From positions 12,498,081 through 12,562,080 of the forward strand of contig OZ007511.1 of the NCBI GenBank assembly GCA_963931865.1: a DNA stretch of 64,000 nt, given 5' to 3'. This document shows, piece by piece, positions 48,715 through 59,333 of the stretch. Below the pieces are notes generated by a model that saw nothing but the letters and a program-made list of their open reading frames with translations, was not told the origin of the DNA and did not search any database. Made by a program: the position numbers and the translations under genes. The DNA comes from Axinella damicornis (Eukaryota > Porifera > Demospongiae > Axinellida > Axinellidae). Each line of letters begins with the position of its first letter. Within the stretch, counting starts at the first letter, position 1.

Positions 48715-51700
48715 ACCTCAAAGCAAACAGACGTTCCGGCCACTATACAGTGATACTCAAAGCAGCAATCCATGCAACAACTTCAGGTATAGCAATATCA
48801 CTCATCTCGGCAAGCTTAACACATGTATGTGGTATTTCACATTTTCATTCCCATACTGCAAACAGACTGGGAATGAGTTCTAACAGACCTATCATTTTTC
48901 CGGGACAAAACAGGATCCATGCGAGACAAGAACAGGGGACAAGAATTGAGCGTGCTGCAAGCGATGAAAGCTGGGAGGGGACGAGGCTATGTTTTCAGTA
49001 CACTGATGCCCAGCAACACCCTGTGCTGAAGCTCAGTGGTGCTGACACAGTTAGGGAATAATTATCAATTGATGTGTTTCACTGCCTGTCTAGTTACCAA
49101 ATATGAGCTTCTGATTGGTCGAGCCTGAATGAATACAGCCCATTCCTCATCCAATTTTAAGACCACTTTAATTACCATTATGGCCACATTTACACAAAAC
49201 TGAGGAACATAGACAATACACGCACACACATATATGAACACACACGCAAGCACGTGGCTTCTCCTTTGATATCCCATTATCCATTAGCCTCAAATCCAGG
49301 CACCTCGGAGGGCCTGGCGGTGACAATTGGATTATCTAGCTCCATGGTTTGGTGATGTGCAACTGTATCACAATCGTATTCTGATGAAGACCTGGACTTG
49401 GCGGTTTTGTATGACCTGCAACAGCTAGCAGCAATGAGCATCTGTGAAGTGTGTTATGAGGAAGGATGTTTTTCTTTCTGGAAGGCATCATGCGAAGAAT
49501 ATATACATGTATGTGTGTTTTGGGACCTTCATTTAAGTATTCCAGAGCTTCGCATAGGTCTTACGGAACTGGAATTATGGTGAAGTAGAAGTGGTTTCTG
49601 AATTAAACATGGCGTCCAGCGTGCCATAAGACATTTCACACTTTACAGCAGTGCTACTCAAATTAGATAACTACGTTGAACCAGCTGATGACTGCTTCCA
49701 TATACAGCATTACCATAGTCGTCCATTAATACTCACCCCTATTTCGTACAGCTACAATAGTACAAAGGGTCGAGAGTACTGTTCGTGGCTACATCATGCT
49801 TACAAAACTGTGTGGTCTCCCAACATCATGGTGAAAAGAGCTGCCACTTGAGTCAACGCGAGGGCATTAACATTCACAATGACTTCACACTAGAGAATAC
49901 TGGAAGATTACTGGAGATTACTGAGACTAAAAGATGTCAATGCAGAATCTGCAGATAGCCATACTGTACCCCGGCCATGAGTCTTGGCACAAAATTTAAT
50001 GGTTGTACAATAACGAATAGTGAAACAGGAGTGTCTGCACAAACACCTGTAGAACTCAGATCGTGCAGAACTAAAAATTAAATCTAGGATGTGTAGCATT
50101 GGAGGCCTAAATATGTATACAGGAGCATACCAATGGCGTTAGGTGTGCCAACACCCACACAAATGGTTCACACCTATTCAGTTCGCTTACCACTCACACA
50201 GCGCTCATACAAATTTTTGCCATTGGTTCAAAAGAGTCGGATCGTGGGGCGTGGCAACGTTTGAGAACAGCTATGCAGGTTAAAGGTTGTCCTCATAAAT
50301 CACAATGGTCCTCAATCGGCTTTGTAAGGCCATGAGTTACTATGGCAACTAGCAACTCACAGGGTCTTTGCTTCTTGTAACGATGCCAACTGTAGCCATA
50401 GTCTTGTACCCTGGCTTTCCGTCTGCAAGCATTGGCAGCGTACCAGGCTAGCCTCATTTCCAGGTCTCCATGCCCAGCTTTTGTCACTTGCAGTACAAAC
50501 GCTGGGCGTGGAGGCCTGGGAAGGCCTGAAAATGAGGCTACATACAGCACACTTATTTTATGCTATGCTAGGTACATTGTGTATCTTGGGCTAGGAAGGA
50601 GATATGAAGCTGGGATTTGCACCATTGTGATCAGCATGAATAGAGCATTCCAATGATGTCTGTTTTGCTGTAGGTTAAATTTTGACCCAAAATCATGAAA
50701 AACCATGGATTATAGCCTTTGGTTGAGTGCGATTTTTGACAAAAATGCAACCGACATTAAAAATCACTTCAAGGACATTATTTGAAAGCTCATTTTATGC
50801 TGACCGCAACGGCACAATCCCCAGCTTCCTATTTCAGTCATATACGAAGTGTAACGATCTCTTCCAAGTCCATTCCCATAGTAATTTGGTCCTTTTTTGG
50901 CAGAAATGGCACATCCCATACAACAGGAGTGCTGTTTCTGCCAATTTCAGTTGAATTCCCATGTCGAAATGTACCATAGTTGGTAGAAAATGGTTACCAG
51001 AGTGTGCCGATTTTGGCTCAAAAACATACCTCCCACCAGTCCCTCAAAAAAATACCTCTCATTCCCAGTCCATCCTCATTCCCAGTGTAATCTGTAATCC
51101 CAGTCTAATCTCATTCCCACTCCATCCTAATTCCCAGTCTAATCTCATTCCCAGTCCATCTTGTAATCTCATTCCCAGTCCATCCTCATGAGGATGGGAT
51201 GCAGAAGTTAAACTGAGTTGAAGCAGTTTCTTGTGTTGTCCACATTGCTTGTATTCTCACAGATGAGGGCCACTGTATAGTGGCCGAAACGTCTGTTTCA
51301 AACTTCTTGAAATATTCGGTTGGTGCGCGAGCTAATATACTGGGCATGGATACACCCAACTACACAGGACTTCATAGAGATAAGTAGGTAGATAGTCTGT
51401 ACTGCATCCTTCGTCAGACCAGCGTGAGCCAATCCACCATAGTTGAGGCAAATGTCAGACATTTTGATTCTGTAGCGTATGCACCTGAGACTGCTAGGAG
51501 CATGAAGCAGTAGACACTCCCGTTCACTATAGGAGCTATTACAAGGTCAATAGGATACGTACACCTGCCAATCTAATAGCCACGTTTAGAAATTATTGAT
51601 TGGGCGATTTGTACCCTGAACATTGTATGGCCCAGAGCCAGCCAAGTGAACCATAGCTGTGATCATTTTCCTGTGTTGCTATCTGTTCTGTGTATGTGCG

Positions 51701-51872
51701 AATTAACAGAACACGCAATACAAAGACCCTCCCATAGACTGGAATGGTGGGGCGGTGCTGTACGCCATGTCTTGAACTTGTCTTGAACTTGTCTTGTTAC
51801 ATGTAGTGCATTAGCTACGTAGTCTAGATGAGTGTAATATTTAGCAGCTTTGTTCACACACACACACACACA

Positions 51873-51911
<39 letters not shown>

Positions 51912-53693
51912 CTCTTCTGATTCACTTGACGAGTCGCTGCTGCTTGCTGTCCCCTCCACCTCCTTCTCCTCCACCACTTCCTCCATACCCTTCTCCACCT
52001 CGGCTTCCTCCTCCTCCTCCTCCTCAGAGGACGATATAAATGCCTTCGATACCACACGCTTCTTCTTGCGGCTCTGGGCCGTTGTCTCCTCGGGTACTTG
52101 GTGAGTCCTCCTGAGTGTTGGAGAGGGAAGTCTTAAAAGGAAAAGTGCCATGCAAAGTTGACTCATTGATTATCAGCAGGTACTTCTTCAATTTGGGTTT
52201 GGGCGTACGGCCATCAATACATTAAGATTTTACTTGTCTGTGTGTCTGTCTGTGAGTGACGGAAGTGGGATGTTCGTGGGGCGGGACTAGACTATAGTGA
52301 CACGCGACCTTTGTACTTTTACTTATTTACTGAACCTCGAACCCTGCAAAGAATGTTCGAGAACATTGGGCTGGAATCCAGCAAGCGCAATCGGGGAGCA
52401 GCAGTCGAAGCGGACGCAATCGGGGAGCAGCAGCCGAAACGGACGTGATCGGGAGCAGCAGCTGAAGCGGACGCAAGCGGCGAGCATGCAGCAGCAGCTG
52501 AAAGCGGGCGCAATCGGGGAGCAGCAGCTGGAAGCGGACGCAAAGGGGGAGCAGCAGTTGAAGCGGATGCAATCGGGCCAGGGAGCAGCAGCTGATTCGA
52601 AGCGGACGCAAGCGGCGAGCAGCAGCTGAAACGGACGCAATCGGAGGGCAAGCGGACGCAATCGGGGAGCAACAGCTCAGCACAGAGAGCTGTCCGGCGC
52701 TGGATTACTCACGGTAGGCGAACGAGGGGGAAGTAGCTGAGCGAGCGAAGCGAGCGAAGCGAGCGAAGCTACTTGTTATTCATAATAGCTATGAAATGTG
52801 CAAGTAATACACTGTATGTGCGTGGAACTTTCACCACTGTTGCACGGCTAAAAGAGGGGCTGTGTCATGGTTCTGAAGGACTTAAAGCGGCAGGTTTAAG
52901 GGTAGTGCAGACACTGAAGAGAAACATGTAATCAACCGTGCTTTGCTTAAAGCTGAGCACCCCACACCAACACCCAAACCTGGAACGCTGACCACTATCA
53001 TTCCCAACATTCTTACCTCTTCTTTCTCTCCTTGCGCTCTTTGCGCTCCCGGCCACCACGAGCCTTCCTCTTGTGCCTCCTGGACGGAGAAGCAACACGT
53101 TACAGTCATTTCACCCATGGCATCACCATCTGCATAACTAACTCCCCTACCCACTCTCCCCTCCCCACCCACACTCTCCCCCCCATCCACACTCTCCCCC
53201 CCACCCACACTCTCCCCCCCACCCACACTCTCCCCTCCCCACCCACTCTCCTCATCCCCACCCACACTCCCCTCCCCACCCACTCTCCCCTCCCCACCCA
53301 CACTCTCCCCCCCACCCACACTCCCCTCATCCCCACCCACACTCCCCTCCCCACCCACTCTCCCCTCCCCACCCACACTCCCCTCATCCCCACCCACACT
53401 CCCCTCATCCCCACCCACACTCCCCTCCCCACCCACTCTCCCCTCCCCACCCACACTCTCTCCCCCCCCCCCCCCACACACACTTCCCTCCCCACCTACA
53501 CTCTCCTCCCCACCCACACCCCCTCACACCCACACTCCCCTTCCTATCCACACTCCCCTCCCACCAGGTACAATGTACGTCAAGTGCTGCCATGGATGGA
53601 CGGTTGGCACCTGAGGTTTACCAACGCACTCGATATTCATATAGTCCAGCGTTTTAAACACATGGACGTGGTTCTGTTGCACATACCTCCCCC

Positions 53694-53740
<47 letters not shown>

Positions 53741-54042
53741 CGCCAGTCTCCTGGTCACGGTCAACCATGCACATACCTCCTCCTCTTTCTCTCTCTCTGC
53801 CAGTCTCCTGGTCACGGTCAACCATGCACATACCTCCTCTCTCTCTCTCCGTCAGTCTCCTGGTCACTGTCAACGATGCACATACCTCCTCTCTCTCTCT
53901 CTCTGTCCGCCAGTCTCCTGGTCACGGTCAACCATGCACATACCTCCTCCTCTTTCTCTCTCTCTGCCAGTCTCCTGGTCACGGTCAACCAGGCACATAC
54001 CTCCTCTCTCTCTCTCTCCTGGTCACTGTCAACCATGCACAT

Positions 54043-54080
<38 letters not shown>

Positions 54081-54460
54081 AGTCTCCTGGTCACTGTCAA
54101 CCATGCACATACCTCCTCTCACTCTCTCCGCCAGTCTCCTGGTCACTGTCAACCACGCCCGCAGAGGTCACCTTCTTCCGAGCCCTGAACAATGTCACAA
54201 TGCAATAACCCAGTGCTGAGTGTACGTACGCAGCAAGCTACTTTTGTTTTCTGGTGACCCACTTACTTCCGTCTCTTTTTCGATGCCGGAGGAACATCAC
54301 CCTCCTGCCCCTCTCCCTCGCTGTAGATATCACCACTGCGCTCCTTCTGTGTGCGTGTATGCATGTGTGGGTGGGTGGATGTGTGTGGATGTGTGCATGT
54401 GTGTGTGTGTACGTGTGTGTGGGGTGTTTGCATGTGTGTGTGTATGTATGTGTGTGTGTA

Positions 54461-54518
<58 letters not shown>

Positions 54519-57302
54519 ATTGTTTCTTGCTTGTCTACTGCTAAAGTTAGAAGCCCATTCCGTACTTCCTGCTCTGGAATACTACCGGGTATAGTAAATC
54601 TATTCTTGCCCTTGCAAAGTAAGCAGGTATAGGCATGTTTCCGGACATGCGTAGGAAACATTTCTACCCATGTAGAAAACGTTCTGACACACATCGGCGA
54701 CAAACATAAACCAATGTAAGAAATCTTCCAGCACTTGAATGGGAAAATTTCCTACAGATTACAATACAAGTAAGCCCCCAAAATAGCCCACAAAGTTGGG
54801 GCTGAACGTTTGTATAAAACATGTCTTCCTATGCCTTTGAGATTTTTGTGTGTATTTTGGAGGAACATGTTAAGCCTGCTAGGTGATTGCTAAGTTCATT
54901 GTGCTGAACTATCAGGTAACGAGCCACCTAGCCTCGGTCCCCAGAGCCTGGGACCAAGGCAATGAGCCACCTAGCCTTGGCAACGAGCCGCTTAGCCTCG
55001 GCAACAAGCCACCTAGCCTCGGCAACGAGCCGCTTAGCCTCGGTCCCCAGAGCCTGGAACCAAGGCAATGAGCCACGTAGCCTCGGCAACGAGCAGCTTA
55101 GGCTCAGTCCCCAGAGTCTGGAACCGAGGCTAGGTGGCTCGTAGCCTTGGTCCCCAGAGTCTGGGACTGAGGCTACAAGCCACCAGCCTGCGATGACATG
55201 GCAATAACAATATACGAGCGCAATATAGACAGCAAGCACTTCATAGCGCTACAGTGACCACAGTACACAGTACAGGGCTTGACCACAGTACAGGGCTTGA
55301 CCACAGTACAGGGCTTGACCACAGTACAGGGCTTGACCACAGTACAGGGCTTGACCACAGTACAGGGCTTGACCACAGTACAGGGCTTGACCACAGTACA
55401 GGGCTTGACCACTTATGGAACATAGCAAGCCACCAGTCTGCAACAATAACAAATACATATACTCCCTGACCCCAGGGCAGAGCACAATATTTGTAGCACT
55501 TCAGAGAGTATAGTACAGGGCTGGACCACTTACGCAACATGGCAAGCCACCAGTCTGTGCTGAGAAACAATGTACTCTCTGACCGCAGAGCAATATCTTG
55601 ATAGTGAACCCCAGCACAATATTTATTGCACTTTGGTGAGCACAGTACAAGGCTGGACAACTTACGGATCAAAATACTTATTTATAGCACTTCAGGCATG
55701 CAATATACTCGCCTGACCCCAGTGCAGAGTGAATCACTGCACAATATTTATAGCACTTCAGAGAGCACAGTGCAGGGCTGGACCACTTACAGAACATAGC
55801 GAGCCACCAGTCTGAGCTGAGAAACAATATACAGCCCGACCATACGTAGTGCAAAGTGCAATATTTATAGCCCTTCAGGGAGCACAGTGCAGGGCTGGAC
55901 TACTTGTGCAACACGGCAAGCTATCAGTCTGCGCAGAGAAACAATGTACTCTCTGAGCGCAATATCTTGTTAGCAAACCACAGCACAATACGTATTTATA
56001 GCACTTCAGGACCGGACGATTTGGCGATGATTCAGGCTCATCTCCCCTTGCATGTTACAAGTTGCAGTCCCATTCCCAGGGAAGAGAATGGCCTGGGAAT
56101 GAGGCTTCTACATACCATCAGCCTCGTTCCCAGGGAAGAGAATGGCCTGGGAACGAGGTTACTACACCACCATCAGCCTCGTTCCATCAGCAGTGTACCC
56201 AGACTGTTTACATAAAGGCTCTATTGGGTACATTGGGGCAGGCCTTCTACACCTCCAGTTATTGATCGCTTACAGTAGTTTACGCAAAACTGCAGTATTC
56301 ACAAGAGATGGAATACATACGTATGTGCTACATATGCATCGTTATACTCACACGGTCATCCATAAAATCATTACACGTGCACAGTATGGGTGGGGTAGTA
56401 TTCAAACCAGGTAATGGAATTCACTGCCAAAACTCACAGCTGAGCACATAGGGAATCTGCATTCCAAGACTACATATACTGCCGAGTACACATCCGCTAT
56501 ACTATTCATGGTCACTGTTGGTAGTGGGAGTTCAACTTTGTAGTTGTGGGTTCAATTGGAGTCATGGCTCGCTATCCCAGTGGAATAGAGGTCATGCAAT
56601 CAGTGAACTCAGAGATTCACAGCTCTCAGTGCTGTGATATCAGCAGATGGATATCTGGCACTGTCAACAGCGACCATGAATCATGAATACGTAGAATAGA
56701 GGAGGAGGTGTATTGGCAGTACCAACAGCGACCATGAATAGTGCAGGAGATGTGTTGTTGTAGGATACAATGGGCTATACCATAGTCATTCGTTATTATG
56801 CACCTACGTATATCTCCACAGGAAGGAAATATGCGCCTAAAAGCAAGATGTGCTTAATCATTCACCCCTCATCGAATACTCCCGTCCTCACATACCATCC
56901 CACCGCCTTACTTCTCTCCCCCTCCTCACATCTTCCAACCCCCTCCCACCATCCCACTTTTTCCCTTGATGAGTAACTCCTTCCACATTCTCACTTACAG
57001 CCAACTCTTCAACAACCATCCTGGTCTCTTTCTTCTCTCCCCATCCAATACCCCGCTCCTCACATACCCCTTCCACTCCCTTTCCCTTCTCCCACTCCCC
57101 CCTCTCCCCCTCCCTCATCCCCCAACCCCCTAGAGCAACCCCCTCCCATCCCCCCACCGTCCCACGCTTGCCCTTGTTGAGTAACTCTTTCCTCACTCAC
57201 TTACTGCCAACTCCTCCTCACATCCACCCTGGTCTCTTTCCTTCTCTCCTCTTTCACTCCCCATCCAATACTCCCCTCCCCTTTCCTACCTTCCTCCTTC
57301 TC

Positions 57303-57340
<38 letters not shown>

Positions 57341-57547
57341 CTCCCCCTTTCTCTCTCCCCCACCTCCCCCCTACCCCTGTCCTCTCCCACCCCTCCCCGC
57401 CCTCACTACCTTCTTCCTGCTAGGCTTTGTCTTGGCCTCAGGCACTTCCTCTCTGAACTGGAGCAGACTCTGGGTCTTTAGTCTGAACTGCTGTCGCTGT
57501 TCTTCCTGCTGCTGGGCTTGTAGCTCACGCAGACGAGCCCGCTCTTG
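44383..57547 (-). CDS. CTR9: CTR9-like Paf1-complex subunit, C-terminal tail exons (249 aa; 5' part not found)
   Basis: Exons (5' to 3'): 57547-57410, 54346-54267, 54184-54113, 53079-53017, 52110-51910, 46884-46786 and 44479-44383. They total 750 nt with compatible phases and end at TGA. The product begins with a Gln/Glu/Arg coiled coil ([20 protein letters not shown]), then basic clusters ([24 protein letters not shown]). Next comes [21 protein letters not shown], which parallels KSKAIISSSDD of CTR9 as I remember it, followed by Ser/Glu-rich acidic segments ending [12 protein letters not shown]9 is the TPR scaffold of the Paf1 elongation complex in the nucleus. The TPR exons are absent up to 64000 on this strand, so the rest lies across a very long intron or this is a truncated copy. 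The last two exons are assigned on phase and composition only, so their confidence is lower. Confidence 0.6.
45298..45536. mobile_element. Foldback element, TGCAGTACGG(T)AAAGCGGGG arms
   Basis: GATTGCAGTACGGTAAAGCG then GGGAGGGTTTGGTA pairs with GTACCAGCCCCCCCGCTTTA then TCGTACTGCAAGC. The interior stretch GAGTATGACAGTCGCCC through ACCTGGTACCTTCGCTCTTC is nearly repeated at 58009-58074, so the same family occurs in the 58-kb element. Confidence 0.75.
45877..45917. repeat. Perfect short palindrome
   Basis: CCATGGATAATAGAGCAC, five central bases, then its exact complement GTGCTCTATTATCCATGG. An 18-bp stem. Confidence 0.95.
46325..46651 (-). other. Unrecognised 108-codon open frame in a CTR9-like intron
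   Basis: Contains segments such as [20 protein letters not shown] and [16 protein letters not shown], with ordinary amino-acid composition. I see no convincing splice sites joining it to the neighbouring exons and no recognisable family. It could be part of a decayed mobile element. Confidence 0.2.
46887..46920. repeat. (GT)n forming a 3' splice site of the CTR9-like gene
   Basis: On the coding strand, (CA)n ending CACAG is the acceptor of the 99-nt exon starting at 46884. Four bases of GC alternation continue the Z-DNA-prone tract to about 46928. Confidence 0.85.
47503..48380. repeat. 388-bp tandem repeat, 2.2 copies
   Basis: GTTAACGAGTGTGGGTGTGG starts at 47503, 47891 and 48279 (388-bp spacing). 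The first two units are nearly identical end to end; the third stops after about 95 bp at GAAAACCGATGGGAA. Each full unit has a 66-71-codon plus-strand frame that is just the repeat read twice. A diverged single copy is at 3655-4015. Confidence 0.95.
48446..48672 (-). other. Unrecognised open frame ending at a poly-C run
   Basis: A Cys-rich peptide with [20 protein letters not shown] and [14 protein letters not shown]. Upstream it runs straight into the C42 homopolymer at 48673-48714, so its true 5' boundary cannot be read. Possibly a cryptic exon of the CTR9-like gene or a pseudogene fragment. Confidence 0.2.
48673..48714. repeat. C42 homopolymer
   Basis: Forty-two consecutive C. The minus strand is a G-quadruplex candidate; expect length error in assemblies. 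Confidence 0.95.
50449..50545. mobile_element. Foldback element, GCCTCATTTCCAGG arms
   Basis: TAGCCTCATTTCCAGG then CATGCCCAGCTTTTGTCACT pairs with AGTACAAACGCTGGGCGTGG then AAGGCCTGAAAATGAGGCTA. It is the compact (about 95 bp) form of the family also seen at 57838 and 58140. Confidence 0.8.
51040..51192. repeat. CATTCCCAGTCCATCCT minisatellite
   Basis: Alternating CATTCCCAGTCCATC and CATTCCCAGTCTAATCT units, about eight copies, ending CCTCATGAGGATGGGATG. Confidence 0.85.
51848..51909. repeat. (CA)n forming a 5' splice site of the CTR9-like gene
   Basis: On the coding strand the tract is (GT)n. The exon 52110-51910 ends GAAGAGAG directly against GTGTGTG, so the microsatellite itself supplies the donor. 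Confidence 0.85.
52375..52680. repeat. AGCGGACGCAATCGGGGAGCAGCAG minisatellite
   Basis: Ten or so degenerate 24-33-bp units, followed at 52740-52772 by a (GCGAGCGAA)n patch. Open frames on both strands simply translate the repeat. Confidence 0.9.
53131..53560. repeat. CCCACCCACACTCTCCCCTCC minisatellite
   Basis: About two dozen C-rich units in the intron between CTR9-like exons 54184-54113 and 53079-53017. On the coding strand it is G-rich (GGGTGGGGAG). The Pro-rich 395-codon plus-strand frame across it is not a gene. Confidence 0.95.
53680..54112 (-). repeat. Minisatellite made of copies of a CTR9-like exon end plus donor site
   Basis: About seven units of roughly 52-58 bp. Each contains, on the minus strand, GTTGACCGTGACCAGGAGAC then TGGCGGAGAG, an (AG)n stretch and GGAGGTATGTGCATG. 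The adjacent real exon (54184-54113) ends with the same coding segment [14 protein letters not shown] and the same donor GAGGAG|GTATGTG. The array therefore arose from the exon's 3' half. Confidence 0.8.
54350..54515. repeat. (GT)n forming a 3' splice site of the CTR9-like gene
   Basis: An interrupted (GT)n tract. Its coding-strand end CACACAG is the acceptor of exon 54346-54267 ([14 protein letters not shown]). Confidence 0.85.
54912..55185. repeat. GAGCC(A/G)C(C/T)TAGCCTCGGCAAC minisatellite
   Basis: About ten 20-22-bp units with TCCCCAGAGCCTGG(A/G)ACCAAGG insertions. The last part is inverted relative to the first (ACCGAGGCTAGGTGGCTC), so the array is itself a loose palindrome. Confidence 0.85.
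55265..55415. repeat. 18-bp tandem repeat, eight copies
   Basis: TACAGGGCTTGACCACAG with exact 18-bp spacing (GCTTGACC at 55276 and every 18 bases to 55402). Confidence 0.95.
55400..56015. repeat. Imperfect 110-150-bp tandem repeat
   Basis: Four or five copies of AGCCACCAGTCTGC, ACAATGTACTCTCTGA, CACAATATTTATAGCACTTC and GTGCAGGGCTGGACCACTTA in that order. The 18-bp array appears to be an expansion of one segment of this unit. Confidence 0.75.
56070..56190. repeat. Two-copy CCTCGTTCCCAGGGAAGAGAATGG repeat
   Basis: CATTCCCAGGGAAGAGAATG then GCCTGGGAATGAGGCTTCTA is followed by CGTTCCCAGGGAAGAGAATG then GCCTGGGAACGAGGTTACTA. Each unit is a short hairpin of the GCCTCGTTCCCAGG family. Confidence 0.85.
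56880..57340. repeat. C/T-rich tract with C34 homopolymer
   Basis: Two diverged halves (about 56890-57005 and 57040-57200) share CTCCCCCTCCTCACATC, CAACCCCCTCCCACCATCCC and TTGATGAGTAACTC-type blocks, so it is an old tandem duplication of a pyrimidine tract. C34 lies at 57304-57337. Confidence 0.8.

Positions 57548-57600
<53 letters not shown>
57548..57600. repeat. (GT)n forming a 3' splice site of the CTR9-like gene
   Basis: The coding-strand (CA)n ends ACACAG directly before exon 57547-57410 (QERARLREL). Confidence 0.85.
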
Positions 57601-57602
<2 letters not shown>

Positions 57603-57837
57603 TGCGTGTGTAGGTGTAATAGTCAATATCTCGTATACTATGTAATATGTGCATGCGTATGTGTGTATGGATACAGCACACTGTGTGATATAGTTCATGC
57701 ATATCATACAGTGTTTCCCCCAAAGGGGGGATCGGGTGCTCCACCCCCACCCCCTTTCCTGTCAGTGTAATTTGTAATTTGTATATTAATTGGCTGTATA
57801 GCTAGACAGGTTAGTTTAATAGGTGCATGTGCACAAT

Positions 57838-58215
57838 TACTAGGCTCGTTCACAGTCCCATGCCGAGCTTTCCATCGCTTGCAGTACGGAAAACGGGGCG
57901 TGGGAGTGGGAACGAGGCTGCACAACTACAGTTTTTAACTTAAACTGACAGTGCGTGTGTATAAGAGAAGAAAAAAGTAATGACGTCAAAATAGGTATAG
58001 ACATTGGTGAGTATGACAGTCACCCCTTGCCAGCTAGATACATGTGGTATGTTATCTGGTACCTTCGCTCTTCTTGCTGTTCCGAGACCCACTATGCACA
58101 AGTTCATTTTCTACCCCTTGACGTCACTCACGTAAGGAAATGTACCAGGCCCTCCCCGCTTTTTCCATAATGCAAGTGACAAAAAGCTGGGCGTGGGACG
58201 GGGAACGAGGCTAGT
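57838..58215. mobile_element. Two adjacent foldback elements, CTCGTTC(C)CAGTCCC family
   Basis: 57838-57918: TAGGCTCGTTCACAGTCCCA with central GCTTGCAGTACGGAAAACG and complement GGGCGTGGGAGTGGGAACGAGGCT. 58009-58215: the longer form sharing GAGTATGACAGTCACCCC through GGTACCTTCGCTCTTC with 45380-45440 and ending AAAGCTGGGCGTGGGACGGG then GAACGAGGCTA. Confidence 0.75.
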
Positions 58216-59100
58216 GCTTGGGGAAGGACTCTTCCCACATGCCAGCCTACTACATAACGTTACACCTACCAATTACACTCGCGTGTGCAAAGGCATTCCC
58301 TGAGGATACGTGCATTCCCAGTTACACTTCAATTTGGTTTTAATTGTAGGCCCTTAGGAGCCTTCCAAAAATTGCCCTTCACAAGGGATAGTGGATACCG
58401 GACTGCTGGTGAAAGTTGTGAGGCTGGCTGAAAAGCTATCTTTTATACAGCTAGATGGACTGCTACACTTGTGGGTTTTGTGGTTTTGCGAGCCCTTCAG
58501 ATATAAATATTCATAGATCCTATGAATATAATTTTCTCGCTTCTCATATCAACCTTTGACCTTTGACACACGTTTTCCATCATGAGAAACTGTATGCAGA
58601 GACAACACCGACTGGACAGCTCCTAAAAGCATGTGTTCTCTCATGTGGCCATAATGTTCTCGTATGAAGTCAGTGTGTGAGCAGCCATGGTGGGAGGGGT
58701 ATCCCCTTCAAATGGTGTGTGCTGCCGACGAGCATCGGATGAGGACCGTATGCAGAGCTTGCACTACGGATTTGCTCATGACTGAACTTTGCTTGTAGTT
58801 TATGTATCAATTCTGTGTGTAGCAATAGCCATGCTTGAAATGAACTTCGAAATTTTGAGGCAATTTTCTCCATCGAGGCTAGCACCACACACGTTTGAGG
58901 TTTGATACTGCAGCTCAACACGCTGCTCTGAAATATAGCTTCTGTTTTTCAAGATCTCTCTGTGCACTAAACGTCACTGCAATCTCCACGGCGCATTAGC
59001 AGTCTAGCATAAAGATTTCATATTCCTTGAAGCCACGCCAAACGCTCGGCACTGCTCTCTGTGCAGGCTTTGTATTCACCTGGGAGTGCTGTAAGGTATC

Positions 59101-59333
59101 GGTAGGGGGCACTGAACGAAGATTGGGGTGACACCGTCGATCAATTCGGTAGGGGGCACTGAACGAAGATTGGGGTGACACCATCGATCAATTCGGTAGG
59201 GGGCACTGAAGGAAGATTGGGGTGACACCATCGATCAATTCGGTAGGGGGCACTGAATGAAGATTGGGGTGACACCATCGATCAATTCGGTAGGGGGCAC
59301 TGAAAGAAGATTGGGGTGACACCATCGATCAAT
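59101..59333. repeat. 47-bp tandem repeat, five copies
   Basis: GGTAGGGGGCACTGAACGAA then GATTGGGGTGACACCATCGA and TCAATTC, starting at 59101, 59148, 59195, 59242 and 59289. The copies differ by single bases (GAACGAAG, GAAGGAAG, GAATGAAG, GAAAGAAG). Confidence 0.95.

Noticed and set aside
51663..51687. Alternative last exon of the CTR9-like gene (acceptor CATACACAG, peptide ending DSNTGK, stop)
   Set aside because: The phase fits, but it is only 25 nt. The exons at 46884 and 44479 continue the same phase and the expected acidic composition. It remains a possible alternative end.
52297..52683. Gln/Lys/Arg-rich plus-strand frame and Ala/Leu-rich minus-strand frames
   Set aside because: All three translate the AGCGGACGCAATCGGGGAGCAGCAG minisatellite.
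53032..54219. 395-codon Pro/Ser/Thr-rich plus-strand open frame and its Gly-rich antisense partners
   Set aside because: Covers two minisatellites in introns of the CTR9-like gene; no signal of selection and no domain.
55173..55672. VVKPCT- and ALYCGQ-type repeat peptides on the minus strand
   Set aside because: Translation of the 18-bp tandem repeat in its different frames.
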